A stretch of DNA of 64,000 nt, taken from the NCBI RefSeq assembly GCF_014857925.1, contig NZ_JACYVZ010000008.1:24567-88566 (forward strand), in the 5' to 3' direction. This DNA comes from Cysteiniphilum marinum. GTDB taxonomy: Bacteria > Pseudomonadota > Gammaproteobacteria > Francisellales > Francisellaceae. Below, in pieces: positions 16,357 to 25,762 of this stretch (the first letter of the stretch is position 1; each line of letters opens with the position of its first letter). Below the pieces are notes generated by a model. It did not search any database. It saw nothing but the letters and a program-made list of their open reading frames with translations, and was not told where the DNA came from. The translations under genes were made by a program, and so were the position numbers.

Positions 16357-19300
16357 TTAATGCCTTGTTTGCTTTATTTTTGACTGCAACCTATCGATAA
16401 ATGCACTAATAAACGCAATTCGTTCTTGGGCTTGAGGTAAGGCCTTTTTAATCATAAGCTTTTGATCTTGACTTAATTGGAAATCTTGCGGCTGCATTTG
16501 CACTAGCGTAATCAGGTGAATAGGGTCAAATTCAAGAGGTGTGTTAAAACCTATTTTGCCACCTGATGAGTGCATTTCGATTTTATGAATACCAAGGTGA
16601 GTGGCGCTTAACTTCAAATGAGTTATATCAAATAAATACTGCGCATGCTCGGGCAATAAACCAAAGCGATCAATCACTTCAACTTTGATTCTATCTAGCT
16701 CATCGTGTGTTTCTGCACTAGAGATGCGTTTATAAAGCCCAAGACGCGTGTGCACATCATAGATATATTCTTCAGGGAAAAGTGTAGGGATTCTAAGCTC
16801 AATCTGGGCATCTAATTGAAAGGATTGATTGATCTTGGTTGCATCAAATGTTTCGCCTTTTTGTAGTGCTGAGATGGTTTTTTGTAGTAAGTCCATATAA
16901 AGATTAAAGCCAATGCCTTGCATATTACCACTTTGCTCTTTGCCAAGCATCTCACCGGCACCCCGGATCTCAAGATCATGGTTAGCCAACATGTAACCGC
17001 CACCTAATGACTCTGTTTCTAAGATCGCTTCAAGACGCTTTTTTGCATCTTTTGCTAATGATGCTTCAGGTGGTGTCAGTAAATAAGCATAAGCCTGATG
17101 ATGTGAGCGCCCAACGCGACCCCGCAGCTGATGCAATTGTGCTAAGCCAAAATTATCCGCGCGTTCAATCACGATGGTATTAGCATTAGCAATATCAATA
17201 CCGGTTTCAATAATCGTGGTACACACCAAAATTTGATAGCGATTTTGTTGGAATTCAAACATGATTTTCTCAAGTTCACGCTCGCGCATTTGCCCATGCG
17301 CTACCGCAATGTTGATATCAGGGAAAAGCTTTTGTAACTCCTCAGCCTTATGATAAATCGTGCTAACACTGTTGTGAAGATAATAAACTTGCCCGCCCCT
17401 TAACGCCTCACGCATCACGGCTTCTTTGACAATGCCACTGTTATATTGTCTAACAAATGTTTTCACCGATAGGCGTTTAGCAGGTGCTGTGGCAATCACT
17501 GACAAATCGCGGATATTAGAAAATGCCATATTTAATGTGCGTGGAATAGGGGTTGCCGTCATCGTTAGAATATCGATATTAGCACGCATTGCTTTCATTT
17601 TTTCTTTGTGAGTGACGCCAAAACGATGCTCTTCATCGATAATTAACAATCCCAAATTATGGAACTTAATTTTCTCAGATAACAATTTATGTGTGCCGAT
17701 GACAATATCGATATTACCATCGTTGATTTGTTTGATCGCATCATTTTGCTCTTTGGTTGTTTTAAAGCGTGACAGTACTTCAACAGTTGCACCCATTTCA
17801 CTAAATCGATCACTAAAGTTATCAAAATGCTGTTGTGCTAATAAAGTGGTTGGTGCTAAAACAGCGACTTGTTTATTGTTACTTGCGGCAATAAAGGCGG
17901 CACGCATCGCTACTTCTGTTTTGCCAAAACCAACATCACCACACACCAAGCGATCCATTGGTTTATCTGAAATCATATCTTTAATGACATCATGAATTGC
18001 AATGGCTTGATCAGGTGTTTCTTCAAAGGGAAACCCTTCACAAAATGCCAGATAGTCTTTCTCATGGAATATATTGCCATAGCCTTGTTTGAGCGCACGC
18101 TCTGCATAAATTGCCAAAAGGTCAGCGGCAACATCATTGATCTTTTTAGCCGCTTTTTCTTTTTCTTTTTGCCAAGTATCGGTGCCAAGCTTACTAATAG
18201 GTGCATGTTCAAGCTCAGTACCACTATAGCGACTGACTAGGTGTAGTGCATAGATTGGCACATATAACTTTTCATCATTTTTAAATTTAAGCGTTAGAAA
18301 CTCAGTGTCTTGTGCGCCGAAATCAAGCTTAGTTAAGCCATCAAAACGTGCAATACCGTGTTCAATATGCACTACTGGGCTGCCTAGACTTAGTTCCGAT
18401 AAATCTTTAAGGGCGACAGTCGGTATGCTTTGATCTTTTTGTTTAATGCGTGTGCGTAGATTAATCGCACTATGATTTGCAAAGAGATCAAACTCGGTAA
18501 TGATAAGTGTTTTATGATTTTTATTATGGGTAATAATACCTTGGGTAAAAGGTGCAACAGTAATCGCTCGTGCTGAGCCCGATTCAAGCGCATCACTGAA
18601 GTTGACATAGGTATCAAGCGTCAAACCCAGTTTGCTTAAGTTTTCATACATAAGCGCTTTTCTGCCAGGACTTTCAGCACAAAAAATAACTTTGTTAAAG
18701 TTTGTATTTGTTAATAAATCCAGAAGCTTTTGATAGGGCTCTTTATATTGATAATGTACATGAATATCAGGTAGAGCCTCAACTTCAAGGTTATTTGCCT
18801 TGGTTTTATCTTGAGATAACCATTTAATGTGCGTGAAATCTTTGATTAAGCCATTAAATGCAGCAGGGGATAAGAAAACCTGCTCAGGTTGTAAAATAGG
18901 GCGCTCACGATCATGGGCTAATTGGTCATGTCTCGTCAAAATATCAGTGTGATATTTCTCTAATGACAATTGGCAGTTATAAATGCTATGAATGATCGTA
19001 TCTTGTTGTAAATAGTCAAAGAGTGTATTAACACCTTCAAAGAATAGTGGCAGATAAAATTCAATACCACTGATCATTTGCCCTTTAATGATACTTTGAT
19101 AAACTTGGTTTTGAGTATCTGCGTGCGGTATCATCTCATACCAGTTTAGTGCAAATTGATCGAGTGTTTTTTTATCAAGGACAAACTCTTGTGTTGGCAA
19201 TATGTTGACTTCATCAATTGGTGAGTGAGAGCGTTGTGTTTCCACATCAATACAGCGGATACTATCAACCTCATCATCAAATAGATCAATACGATAGGCG

Positions 19301-19818
19301 TCATCCGAGCCCATTGGGAAAATATCCAAGATACTGCCACGCACACTAAACTCACCTCGAGTAATCACTTGGGTGACATTTTGATAACCTGTGGTTTCTA
19401 GTTGCCGCTTTTTTAGCGTTAGATCAAGCCTGTCACCTCTTTTGATCACAAAAGCATTAGCATGCAAAAAGGACTTTGGTGGTAGATATTTAGTCAGCGT
19501 ATTAACACTGGCAATGATAATGCTATTGGGATTATTTTGAATCTGGTTTAAGGTATTTAAACGTGATGAGATCACATCCTCACTCGCAGAGAAATAATCA
19601 AAAGGCAAAATCTCAAGATCAGCAAAATGCAAAATGGTTTTTTGTGGCAGTAAAAAGCACAGCTCATCATATAATTGTAGTGCGACTTGTGCACTTTCAC
19701 ACACTAATAAATGAGGCTTTTGATCATTTGCCAAGATGTATTCATTTAAGGCAAGCGATAGTGCCGTAGGAATGGCGTTGGCATAAATATTGCGTGTCGC
19801 TTTTGGCAGAATCTGCAT
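16357..19818 (-). CDS. mfd: Transcription-repair coupling factor
   Basis: DNA translocase that removes stalled RNA polymerase and recruits UvrA for strand-specific repair. At 1153 residues it matches E. coli Mfd (1148). The UvrB-like N-terminal region (SRLNTLNQ, RGSILDIFPMG) is followed by the RNA polymerase interaction domain (HIEHGIARFDGL), then RecG-like motor motifs: Walker A GDVGFGKTE, IDEEHRFGV, TATPIPRTL and QLRGRVGRSHHQAYAYLL, and the C-terminal regulatory domain. It lies 85 bases downstream of the SDR gene on the same strand and may be cotranscribed with it. Confidence 0.97.
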   Translation of the reverse strand: MQILPKATRNIYANAIPTALSLALNEYILANDQKPHLLVCESAQVALQLYDELCFLLPQKTILHFADLEILPFDYFSASEDVISSRLNTLNQIQNNPNSIIIASVNTLTKYLPPKSFLHANAFVIKRGDRLDLTLKKRQLETTGYQNVTQVITRGEFSVRGSILDIFPMGSDDAYRIDLFDDEVDSIRCIDVETQRSHSPIDEVNILPTQEFVLDKKTLDQFALNWYEMIPHADTQNQVYQSIIKGQMISGIEFYLPLFFEGVNTLFDYLQQDTIIHSIYNCQLSLEKYHTDILTRHDQLAHDRERPILQPEQVFLSPAAFNGLIKDFTHIKWLSQDKTKANNLEVEALPDIHVHYQYKEPYQKLLDLLTNTNFNKVIFCAESPGRKALMYENLSKLGLTLDTYVNFSDALESGSARAITVAPFTQGIITHNKNHKTLIITEFDLFANHSAINLRTRIKQKDQSIPTVALKDLSELSLGSPVVHIEHGIARFDGLTKLDFGAQDTEFLTLKFKNDEKLYVPIYALHLVSRYSGTELEHAPISKLGTDTWQKEKEKAAKKINDVAADLLAIYAERALKQGYGNIFHEKDYLAFCEGFPFEETPDQAIAIHDVIKDMISDKPMDRLVCGDVGFGKTEVAMRAAFIAASNNKQVAVLAPTTLLAQQHFDNFSDRFSEMGATVEVLSRFKTTKEQNDAIKQINDGNIDIVIGTHKLLSEKIKFHNLGLLIIDEEHRFGVTHKEKMKAMRANIDILTMTATPIPRTLNMAFSNIRDLSVIATAPAKRLSVKTFVRQYNSGIVKEAVMREALRGGQVYYLHNSVSTIYHKAEELQKLFPDINIAVAHGQMRERELEKIMFEFQQNRYQILVCTTIIETGIDIANANTIVIERADNFGLAQLHQLRGRVGRSHHQAYAYLLTPPEASLAKDAKKRLEAILETESLGGGYMLANHDLEIRGAGEMLGKEQSGNMQGIGFNLYMDLLQKTISALQKGETFDATKINQSFQLDAQIELRIPTLFPEEYIYDVHTRLGLYKRISSAETHDELDRIKVEVIDRFGLLPEHAQYLFDITHLKLSATHLGIHKIEMHSSGGKIGFNTPLEFDPIHLITLVQMQPQDFQLSQDQKLMIKKALPQAQERIAFISAFIDRLQSKIKQTRH

Positions 19819-19903
19819 GATAAATTTAAATCTAGAATATTGTGTGGCGTTATTTTAGCGAACTCATATGGCATATACCAGACAATACCAGAAAAGATGC
19901 TAA

Positions 19904-20647
19904 TTATTGCGCGGTATAGCCACCATCAATGGCAATATTGCTACCTAATAAGAAACTGCCTGCTTGATCAATAAGATAATAGATTAAACTCGCTACTTCT
20001 TCTGGTTGTCCTAAGCGTTTTGCCGGTTGTAGTAATTGTTCTTCTTTATGAATGGTATCAATATCAGCCCCTGATTTTTGGCAATAGTTTCGTATTGCTT
20101 GCCAATAAAGTGGTGTTTCAATCGTGCCAGGACAAACACAATTGGCAGTAATATGATCTTTAGCATAATCAAGAGCGATGTTTTTGGTCAGCTGAGCAAT
20201 AGCGGCTTTTGTTAAGCCATAAACTGCTGAGTTATTTTTAGCAACAAAAGACTGATCAGAACCGATAGTAATAATGCGTCCACCATGTGCGTTTTGCTTC
20301 ATTAATGAAATGGTTTCTTTAAGCACAAAAAAGCATGAGGTAAGGTTAGTGTTTAACACGCGAAAATAATCTCTCTCTGATGTATTTTCAATGCTGGCAG
20401 AGAAATGAATGCCAGCATTAGAGATAAGCGCGTCAATACGTGGATATTTTTCTTTAATGTGTTTAAAAGACTCACTGATTGCCGCAACTTGACTTAAATC
20501 CGTTTGAATATAATCAACACCAGAAACTTCATTTGGGGCGATATCTAGATTAATCACCTGATAATCATTGGCATGAAACAGCGCACAGCACGCCTTGCCA
20601 ATGCCTTGGCTGCCACCGGTAATAATAATGGTTCTTTTTGAGGTCAT
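19904..20647 (-). CDS. SDR family NAD(P)-dependent oxidoreductase
   Basis: Classical short-chain dehydrogenase/reductase of 247 residues. The cofactor motif TGGSQGIGKA (residues 10-19), the ISNAGIHFS motif, the catalytic Ser region (TIGSDQS), YGLTKAA with the Tyr-x3-Lys pair, and the CPGTIETPL segment are all present. The C-terminal IAIDGGYTAQ is typical of the FabG-like branch. The substrate is not identifiable, and the neighbours (mfd, nrdJ) do not suggest a pathway. The ribosome-binding site is weak. Confidence 0.88.
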   Translation of the reverse strand: MTSKRTIIITGGSQGIGKACCALFHANDYQVINLDIAPNEVSGVDYIQTDLSQVAAISESFKHIKEKYPRIDALISNAGIHFSASIENTSERDYFRVLNTNLTSCFFVLKETISLMKQNAHGGRIITIGSDQSFVAKNNSAVYGLTKAAIAQLTKNIALDYAKDHITANCVCPGTIETPLYWQAIRNYCQKSGADIDTIHKEEQLLQPAKRLGQPEEVASLIYYLIDQAGSFLLGSNIAIDGGYTAQ

Positions 20648-20812
20648 AACGAGACTTGATTGCTTTACTTATGGCTATTAACTTTAAAGAAAAAGTGACT
20701 GAAAGCAAATGATAATTTATGCTTCCATGTTGTTAGATATTCACGTTTTGATGGCGAGTGTATAGAGTTTCTGCTTTGAAAACAAATATAATTGATCGCT
20801 TGTAGCAAGTTC

Positions 20813-20841
20813 AAAGTCAGATAGTCGCAACTATCTTTCGA
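20813..20841 (-). repeat. Hairpin of the ATAG-YTRSGA-CTAT family, copy D
   Basis: AGATAGTCGCAACTATCT (20819-20836) is a perfect 6-bp stem with a six-base loop. Read on the minus strand its core ATAGTTGCGACTAT aligns with ATAGCTAGGACTAT in copies A and B. It is the only structure I see in the 303-base divergent region between the SDR gene and nrdJ, apart from a possible TAGAAT -10 box at 20903-20908 lacking a good -35. Confidence 0.45.
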
Positions 20842-20950
20842 GTCAAGACATATCATGAAAATATTCAGGGAAAAAAATGCCGCCTTTCATAAAAAATAAC
20901 GTTAGAATATCCAGTGTATTTTGTTATTTTTAGGTTATGAGGAGCCCGTC

Positions 20951-23086
20951 ATGTCGTTGACAGAAGCAATACCAACAATCGATATCCAAGCAGCATCCTT
21001 GGATATTTGGGATAGTAAATATCGTTTAAAAACACGCTTAGGTGAGCCTGTTGATCAAGATATTGATGCGACATATCAGCGTGTTGCCAAAGCATTATCA
21101 GAGGTTGAGGCAACCAAAGCGTTGCAACAAAAACATTATGAAGAGTTCTTGTGGGCATTAAGAAATGGTGCCATTCCCGCAGGAAGAATTGTCTCTAACG
21201 CTGGTGCACTTGAGCATAAGCCTGCGACTTCTACGATCAACTGTACGGTTTCAGGCACGATTCATGACTCGATGGATGATATTTTGCAAAAAGTACATGA
21301 ATCAGGATTAACACTTAAAGCCGGATGTGGAATTGGTTATGAGTTCTCAACATTGCGTCCAAAAGGCGCATTTGTTGCCGGAGCTGGTGCGCATACTTCA
21401 GGTCCCATGTCATTTATGGATATCTATGACAAGATGTGCTTTACCGTGGCATCAGCAGGTGGCAGGCGCGGTGCACAAATGGGCACCTTTGATGTTGGCC
21501 ATCCTGATGTCTTTGATTTTATCCGTGCCAAACGCGAAGATGGGCGTTTGCGCCAATTTAACTTATCATTATTGATTACCAAAGATTTTATCGATGCCGT
21601 TGAGCAGGATGGACAGTGGCATTTGGCTTTCCCGATGACTGAGGCTGAACAACAGGCACATAACATTGATTTGCAAGATACAACACAAGTATTATGGCGC
21701 GATTGGCCGGTTAAAGATGACTATATAAATGATGATTCAGGCCTTGTTGCTTGTAAGATTTATAACACAATCAAGGCGCGTCGTTTGTGGGATATGATCA
21801 TGTCCTCAACCTATGATTATGCTGAACCTGGGTTTATCTTGATCGATAAAGTTAATGAAGATAATAATAATTGGTTTTGCGAGACCATTCGTGCTACAAA
21901 CCCATGTGGTGAGCAGCCATTACCACCTTATGGTTCTTGTTTGTTAGGTTCGGTTAATTTAACTAAATTTATTGAAGCACCATTTACCAAAGAGGCTCGT
22001 TTTGATTGGGATAAATATCGTAAAGTTGTGCGTATCTTTACGCGCATGCTTGATAATGTCGTCGAAATCAACGGTCTTCCATTAAAAGAGCAACGTCATG
22101 AGATCGAATCCAAGCGTCGTCATGGCATGGGCTTTTTAGGCTTGGGTTCAGCAATTACCATGCTTAAGATGAAATATGGCAGCAAAGACTCGGTAGCATT
22201 TACCGAAGAAGTTGCCAAACAAATGGCATTAGAAGGTTGGCGTGAAGGCGTTAAATTAGCCAAAGAAAAGGGTAGTGCACCGGTGCTTGAGAAGGACTTT
22301 GCCGTTACAGAAGAGTTCTTACGCTTACGTCCTGAGATGGCAGCAGATGGTGTGAAAGTTGGTGACATAATCAAAGGACGTATGTTGCATGCTAAATATA
22401 GTCGTTATATGCAACGCATAGCCAAAGAGGATATCTCTATTATTGACGCCATTTGTGAGTATGGCTGTCGCTTCACACATCATACATCTATTGCACCTAC
22501 GGGTACGATCTCGTTATCATTAGCAAATAATGTGAGTAACGGTATTGAGCCAAGCTTTGCCCATCACTATGCGCGCAATGTCATTCGTGCAGGTAAAAAA
22601 TCCAAAGAAAAAGTAGATGTATTTTCCTATGAGTTATTAGCGTATCGTCAGTTAGTTAATAACGAAGCAATGCCATTTGCTAAAGATCAGGCACAGCAAT
22701 TACCTGAATATTTCATCAGTGCTGATAATGTCAAACCGAAAGAGCACGTTGATATTCAAGCAGCCGCACAAAAATGGGTTGATTCAAGTATTTCAAAAAC
22801 CGCTAACGTGCCGACGGATTTCCCATTTGCTGATTTCAAAGACATATATCTTTATGCCTACCATCAAGGTTTAAAGGGATGTACAACCTTTAGATTTAAT
22901 CCTGAAGTTTTCCAAGGTGTTTTGGTTAAAGATGAAGATCTTGAGAAAACCAAATATCGTTTCACGCTTGATGATGGTTCAATGCTTGAGCTAAAGGGTA
23001 ATGAAATGATTGAGTATGATGGTGAAGAGCATACAGCAGCAAACCTATATGACGCTTTAAAAGAAGGATATTACGGGAAGTTCTAA
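20951..23086 (+). CDS. nrdJ: Adenosylcobalamin-dependent ribonucleoside-diphosphate reductase (class II)
   Basis: Oxygen-independent reduction of ribonucleotides using vitamin B12 as radical generator. The 711 residues show the 10-stranded barrel motifs: STINCTVSG with C98, KAGCGIGYEFSTLRP, NPCGEQPLPPYGSCLLG with C319 and C330, and APTGTISL. I chose ATG 20951 because TGAGGAG lies directly upstream; an earlier ATG at 20921 would add ten residues without a ribosome-binding site. The last cysteine is C644, so the C-terminal Cys pair that normally re-reduces the active site is missing; no NrdJb-like second gene follows. Confidence 0.92.
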   Translation: MSLTEAIPTIDIQAASLDIWDSKYRLKTRLGEPVDQDIDATYQRVAKALSEVEATKALQQKHYEEFLWALRNGAIPAGRIVSNAGALEHKPATSTINCTVSGTIHDSMDDILQKVHESGLTLKAGCGIGYEFSTLRPKGAFVAGAGAHTSGPMSFMDIYDKMCFTVASAGGRRGAQMGTFDVGHPDVFDFIRAKREDGRLRQFNLSLLITKDFIDAVEQDGQWHLAFPMTEAEQQAHNIDLQDTTQVLWRDWPVKDDYINDDSGLVACKIYNTIKARRLWDMIMSSTYDYAEPGFILIDKVNEDNNNWFCETIRATNPCGEQPLPPYGSCLLGSVNLTKFIEAPFTKEARFDWDKYRKVVRIFTRMLDNVVEINGLPLKEQRHEIESKRRHGMGFLGLGSAITMLKMKYGSKDSVAFTEEVAKQMALEGWREGVKLAKEKGSAPVLEKDFAVTEEFLRLRPEMAADGVKVGDIIKGRMLHAKYSRYMQRIAKEDISIIDAICEYGCRFTHHTSIAPTGTISLSLANNVSNGIEPSFAHHYARNVIRAGKKSKEKVDVFSYELLAYRQLVNNEAMPFAKDQAQQLPEYFISADNVKPKEHVDIQAAAQKWVDSSISKTANVPTDFPFADFKDIYLYAYHQGLKGCTTFRFNPEVFQGVLVKDEDLEKTKYRFTLDDGSMLELKGNEMIEYDGEEHTAANLYDALKEGYYGKF

Positions 23087-23173
23087 TGCTTATACCATCA
23101 AAAACTTCTTTAGCATTAAGCATCACAAAGTGATTTAGATGAGTATAATACAGAAACTTTGGCTGTTTAGGTT

Positions 23174-23195
23174 GGATAAATAGCTAAGACTATCC
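23174..23195 (+). repeat. Hairpin of the ATAG-YTRSGA-CTAT family, copy C
   Basis: GGATA and TATCC enclose the core ATAGCTAAGACTAT in the gap after nrdJ. The core differs from copies A and B by one loop base, while the outer stem bases differ but still pair. Confidence 0.45.
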
Positions 23196-23233
23196 GATAA
23201 TATACTCAAGCAATTAATCCATAAGGAAAAATT

Positions 23234-25063
23234 ATGTGGGCAATTATCGGTAGCAGTGGATTTGAAGAGTTTGATGAGTTTGAAATAGTAGAAACATTGC
23301 CACGCGAGACACCATTTGGACTATGTTCAAATGGCTTTTATCGTATTAAGGTTGGCAATGCTGAAATGTTGTTCCTGTGTCGCACTGGACAGTCTGAAAA
23401 TATCTTACCAAGTAAAATAAATTATCGCGCTAATATTTATGCACTGAAAAAGCATGGCGCAACAGCTATTCTGGCGTTGTCATCTGTGCGCAGCTTGCAA
23501 ACGGTATTAAAACCTGGTGATATGGCAATCCCTTATCAGTATATTGACCGCACCAAAGGATTGCGTGAATCGACTTTCTGTGATGATGGCATCTTAGCCT
23601 ATGTTTCATTAACCCATCCAATTAGTGAAAAAGCGGCTGATATCATCAAAAAACGAAAAGCACATTTTGATTTTCCGATTCATTTTGGGCAAATTTGCGT
23701 GTGCATTGATGGACCACAATTCCCAACGATGATTGATGCTAAATGTTATCAAGCAATGGGTGGTGGGGTGATTGGCATGACGGCTTTTCCTGAGTTTGCC
23801 TTAGCACGAGAAGCGGGACTTCATTATTTGCCTTGTAACTTTATTGTTGATTATGTGCCGTGGGCGGATGATATTGATAATAATGACTGCATATTACAAA
23901 CCCGTTTTGATAATCATGCTAAGGCGGTGATGTTAATTCATTGGGTTAGTGAGAAATTAACTGAATTTGCGCAAAGTGATTGTAGTGATCAAGGCATTGC
24001 AAGCTCTATCAGTGGTATGGGTGATCGGATGACACCGCGCCAACAAAGTTGGTTTAATGTATTAGCCAAATCTAATAGTGAAGTTATTGTTGCCAAAGAA
24101 ACTGCTGAAAGTATTCGTGAAGTAACCCTTTATCATGGGCAAAAAGCCGTACCAGAAAAACTGCAAAACTTATTAGACTTTGTCAATAAATATAGAAAAG
24201 ACGAGGTTTTATCCATTGCCGGTGTTCGTAAATCAGCAGCATCGCTTATGTTATATGCCGGTAGCAAGGTTGATATTGCCTCTGTGCGTGATTTCGCGGT
24301 GAAGGTAGAGGGGCGCGAGATTAATGTACGCTTGTACCATCCAAATCCTAACGAGCATTTGCCTATTGTGATTTATACGCATGGTGGTGGTTTTGTGTCT
24401 GGAACGCTTGACTCATTTGATGCGCCATGCAGGCATTTAGCACATACGACAAATCGCGTGGTGTTAGCTATTGACTATCGTTTGGCACCTGAGAACCCAT
24501 ATCCAGCTGGATTTAATGATGTCTATCAAGTCGCCAAATGGGCATATGAGCATGCTGCTGATATTAAGGCGGATCATAACGACTTTACCATGATTGGTGA
24601 TAGCTCAGGAGGTAACTACACGGCACTTTGTGTTGAAAAATCCATTCAAACCGGTGACTTTCTAGTAAGCAATCAAGTCCTTATTTATCCAACAACTGAT
24701 TTAACACATAACACAGAATCAATGCGTGAGTTTAGTCAAGGGTATTTGCTAGAATCACGTCAAGTCAATTGGTATAACGCACAGTATCGTCCTAAAGATA
24801 TGAATGGTACTGAGCCAGAGATATCGCCACTGTACATTAAAGATCTTGAAAAAATGCCACGCACTATGGTATTTACTGCAGGCTTTGATCCATTAAGAGA
24901 TGAAGGGTTGCTCTTTGCGCAAAGTTTAATGGAAAAAGGTGTGGATACACATCATTATCACTTTGATAATATGATTCATGGCTTTATTAACTTTGGTAAG
25001 TTGGTGCCACAGGAATGCGAGGTTTTATATCAGCGGATTGAACGTTTCTTAGCTGCTAAATAA
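23234..25063 (+). CDS. Fusion protein: MTAP/purine nucleoside phosphorylase-like domain plus HSL-type alpha/beta hydrolase
   Basis: Residues 1-245 resemble the MTAP/MTIP branch of purine nucleoside phosphorylases: IGSSGF at the start, NYRANIYALKKHGA (63-76), IDGPQFPT and GMTAFPEFALARE (181-193). Residues 360-609 form a hormone-sensitive-lipase-type esterase with the oxyanion motif HGGG (383-386), nucleophile S457 in GDSSGG, D552 in FDPLRDE and H582 in IHGF. A linker of about 100 residues joins them. The phosphate-binding site reads CRTGQSE, altered from the usual GRGHS type. The frame is continuous with no frameshift sign. Function is unknown; a nucleoside-ester or methylthio-nucleoside substrate would be a guess. 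The gene ends convergently with phaR, two bases apart. Confidence 0.82.
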   Translation: MWAIIGSSGFEEFDEFEIVETLPRETPFGLCSNGFYRIKVGNAEMLFLCRTGQSENILPSKINYRANIYALKKHGATAILALSSVRSLQTVLKPGDMAIPYQYIDRTKGLRESTFCDDGILAYVSLTHPISEKAADIIKKRKAHFDFPIHFGQICVCIDGPQFPTMIDAKCYQAMGGGVIGMTAFPEFALAREAGLHYLPCNFIVDYVPWADDIDNNDCILQTRFDNHAKAVMLIHWVSEKLTEFAQSDCSDQGIASSISGMGDRMTPRQQSWFNVLAKSNSEVIVAKETAESIREVTLYHGQKAVPEKLQNLLDFVNKYRKDEVLSIAGVRKSAASLMLYAGSKVDIASVRDFAVKVEGREINVRLYHPNPNEHLPIVIYTHGGGFVSGTLDSFDAPCRHLAHTTNRVVLAIDYRLAPENPYPAGFNDVYQVAKWAYEHAADIKADHNDFTMIGDSSGGNYTALCVEKSIQTGDFLVSNQVLIYPTTDLTHNTESMREFSQGYLLESRQVNWYNAQYRPKDMNGTEPEISPLYIKDLEKMPRTMVFTAGFDPLRDEGLLFAQSLMEKGVDTHHYHFDNMIHGFINFGKLVPQECEVLYQRIERFLAAK

Positions 25064-25065
25064 GG

Positions 25066-25536
25066 CTATGACTTTTTAGAGCTTTTTAAATTATCCCATG
25101 ACTTTTGCCAGCGGTTAATATTGTCTCTTGCGGTGGTGTTGAAATAATCATTTGGTGTTATTGCCGCATTTGGCTTTTTAGTAATGGCGGCAGTGGCATG
25201 CTTTTGTCCTAGATATAAATCAAGTGTTTTGTTAAAACACATAACCAACGTGTTTTGCATATCGGTACCATAAGATTTAATAACTTGTGCTAAAAACTCA
25301 TTACTAAACATTTGTCTTGGGCTCGTCTCCTCAAGATCATTAATAATCTGCATTAATACACTTCGGGTAATGTCTTTGCCGCTTTTATTTTCAACTACGA
25401 CGACATTTTCATGTTCAATTATCAGTTTATGTACACCCTCTGCGGTAATGTAGCAACTGTCCTGTGTATCATATAAACGTCGATTAGGATACTTCTTAAT
25501 AAGCCTAACCTCGTTTTTATCGTATTGCTTCTCCAT
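25066..25536 (-). CDS. phaR: Polyhydroxyalkanoate synthesis regulator PhaR
   Basis: DNA-binding repressor that also binds PHB and controls phasin and granule genes. The signature RLIKKYPNRRLYDTQDSCYIT and the conserved DITRSVLMQIINDLEE are present, followed by a PHB-binding-domain segment (FSNEFLAQVIKSYG). I chose ATG 25536 (157 residues), which has GGGA eight bases upstream and starts where relatives do; an upstream in-frame ATG at 25602 would add 22 residues with no ribosome-binding site. No PHB synthase lies nearby, but an acetoacetyl-CoA synthetase is encoded two genes away. Confidence 0.88.
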   Translation of the reverse strand: MEKQYDKNEVRLIKKYPNRRLYDTQDSCYITAEGVHKLIIEHENVVVVENKSGKDITRSVLMQIINDLEETSPRQMFSNEFLAQVIKSYGTDMQNTLVMCFNKTLDLYLGQKHATAAITKKPNAAITPNDYFNTTARDNINRWQKSWDNLKSSKKS

Positions 25537-25695
25537 GAAAAAATTCCCATCATCTAGAAAACTTACTTGAATCGCAGTGTAACATAAATCATTCATTATC
25601 AATATATGAGAAAAGCAAATACACGGTGCAAAAAATAATTTATGCTCAATTTCTTTTATTTACGAAAGATTTTTGCATGAAAGCGCAGAAATATC

Positions 25696-25726
25696 ATTAT
25701 TTTAGCGTATTTATGTATATACTATA
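25696..25726 (+). promoter_or_regulatory. Possible promoter of the ftsZ-like gene
   Basis: TATACTAT (25719-25726) gives one or two good -10 boxes about 40 bases before the ATG. Upstream -35 candidates (CATTAT at 25696 or TTATTT at 25698) are poor, so only the -10 is persuasive. Confidence 0.3.
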
Positions 25727-25762
25727 GGCGTTTTAGTTAAGGGAAAAGTTTTAGGAGAAACG

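Noticed and set aside
17612..17995. A 127-codon plus-strand frame inside mfd
   Set aside because: It is antisense to a fully conserved mfd region (Walker A to DEEH) and encodes no recognisable protein.
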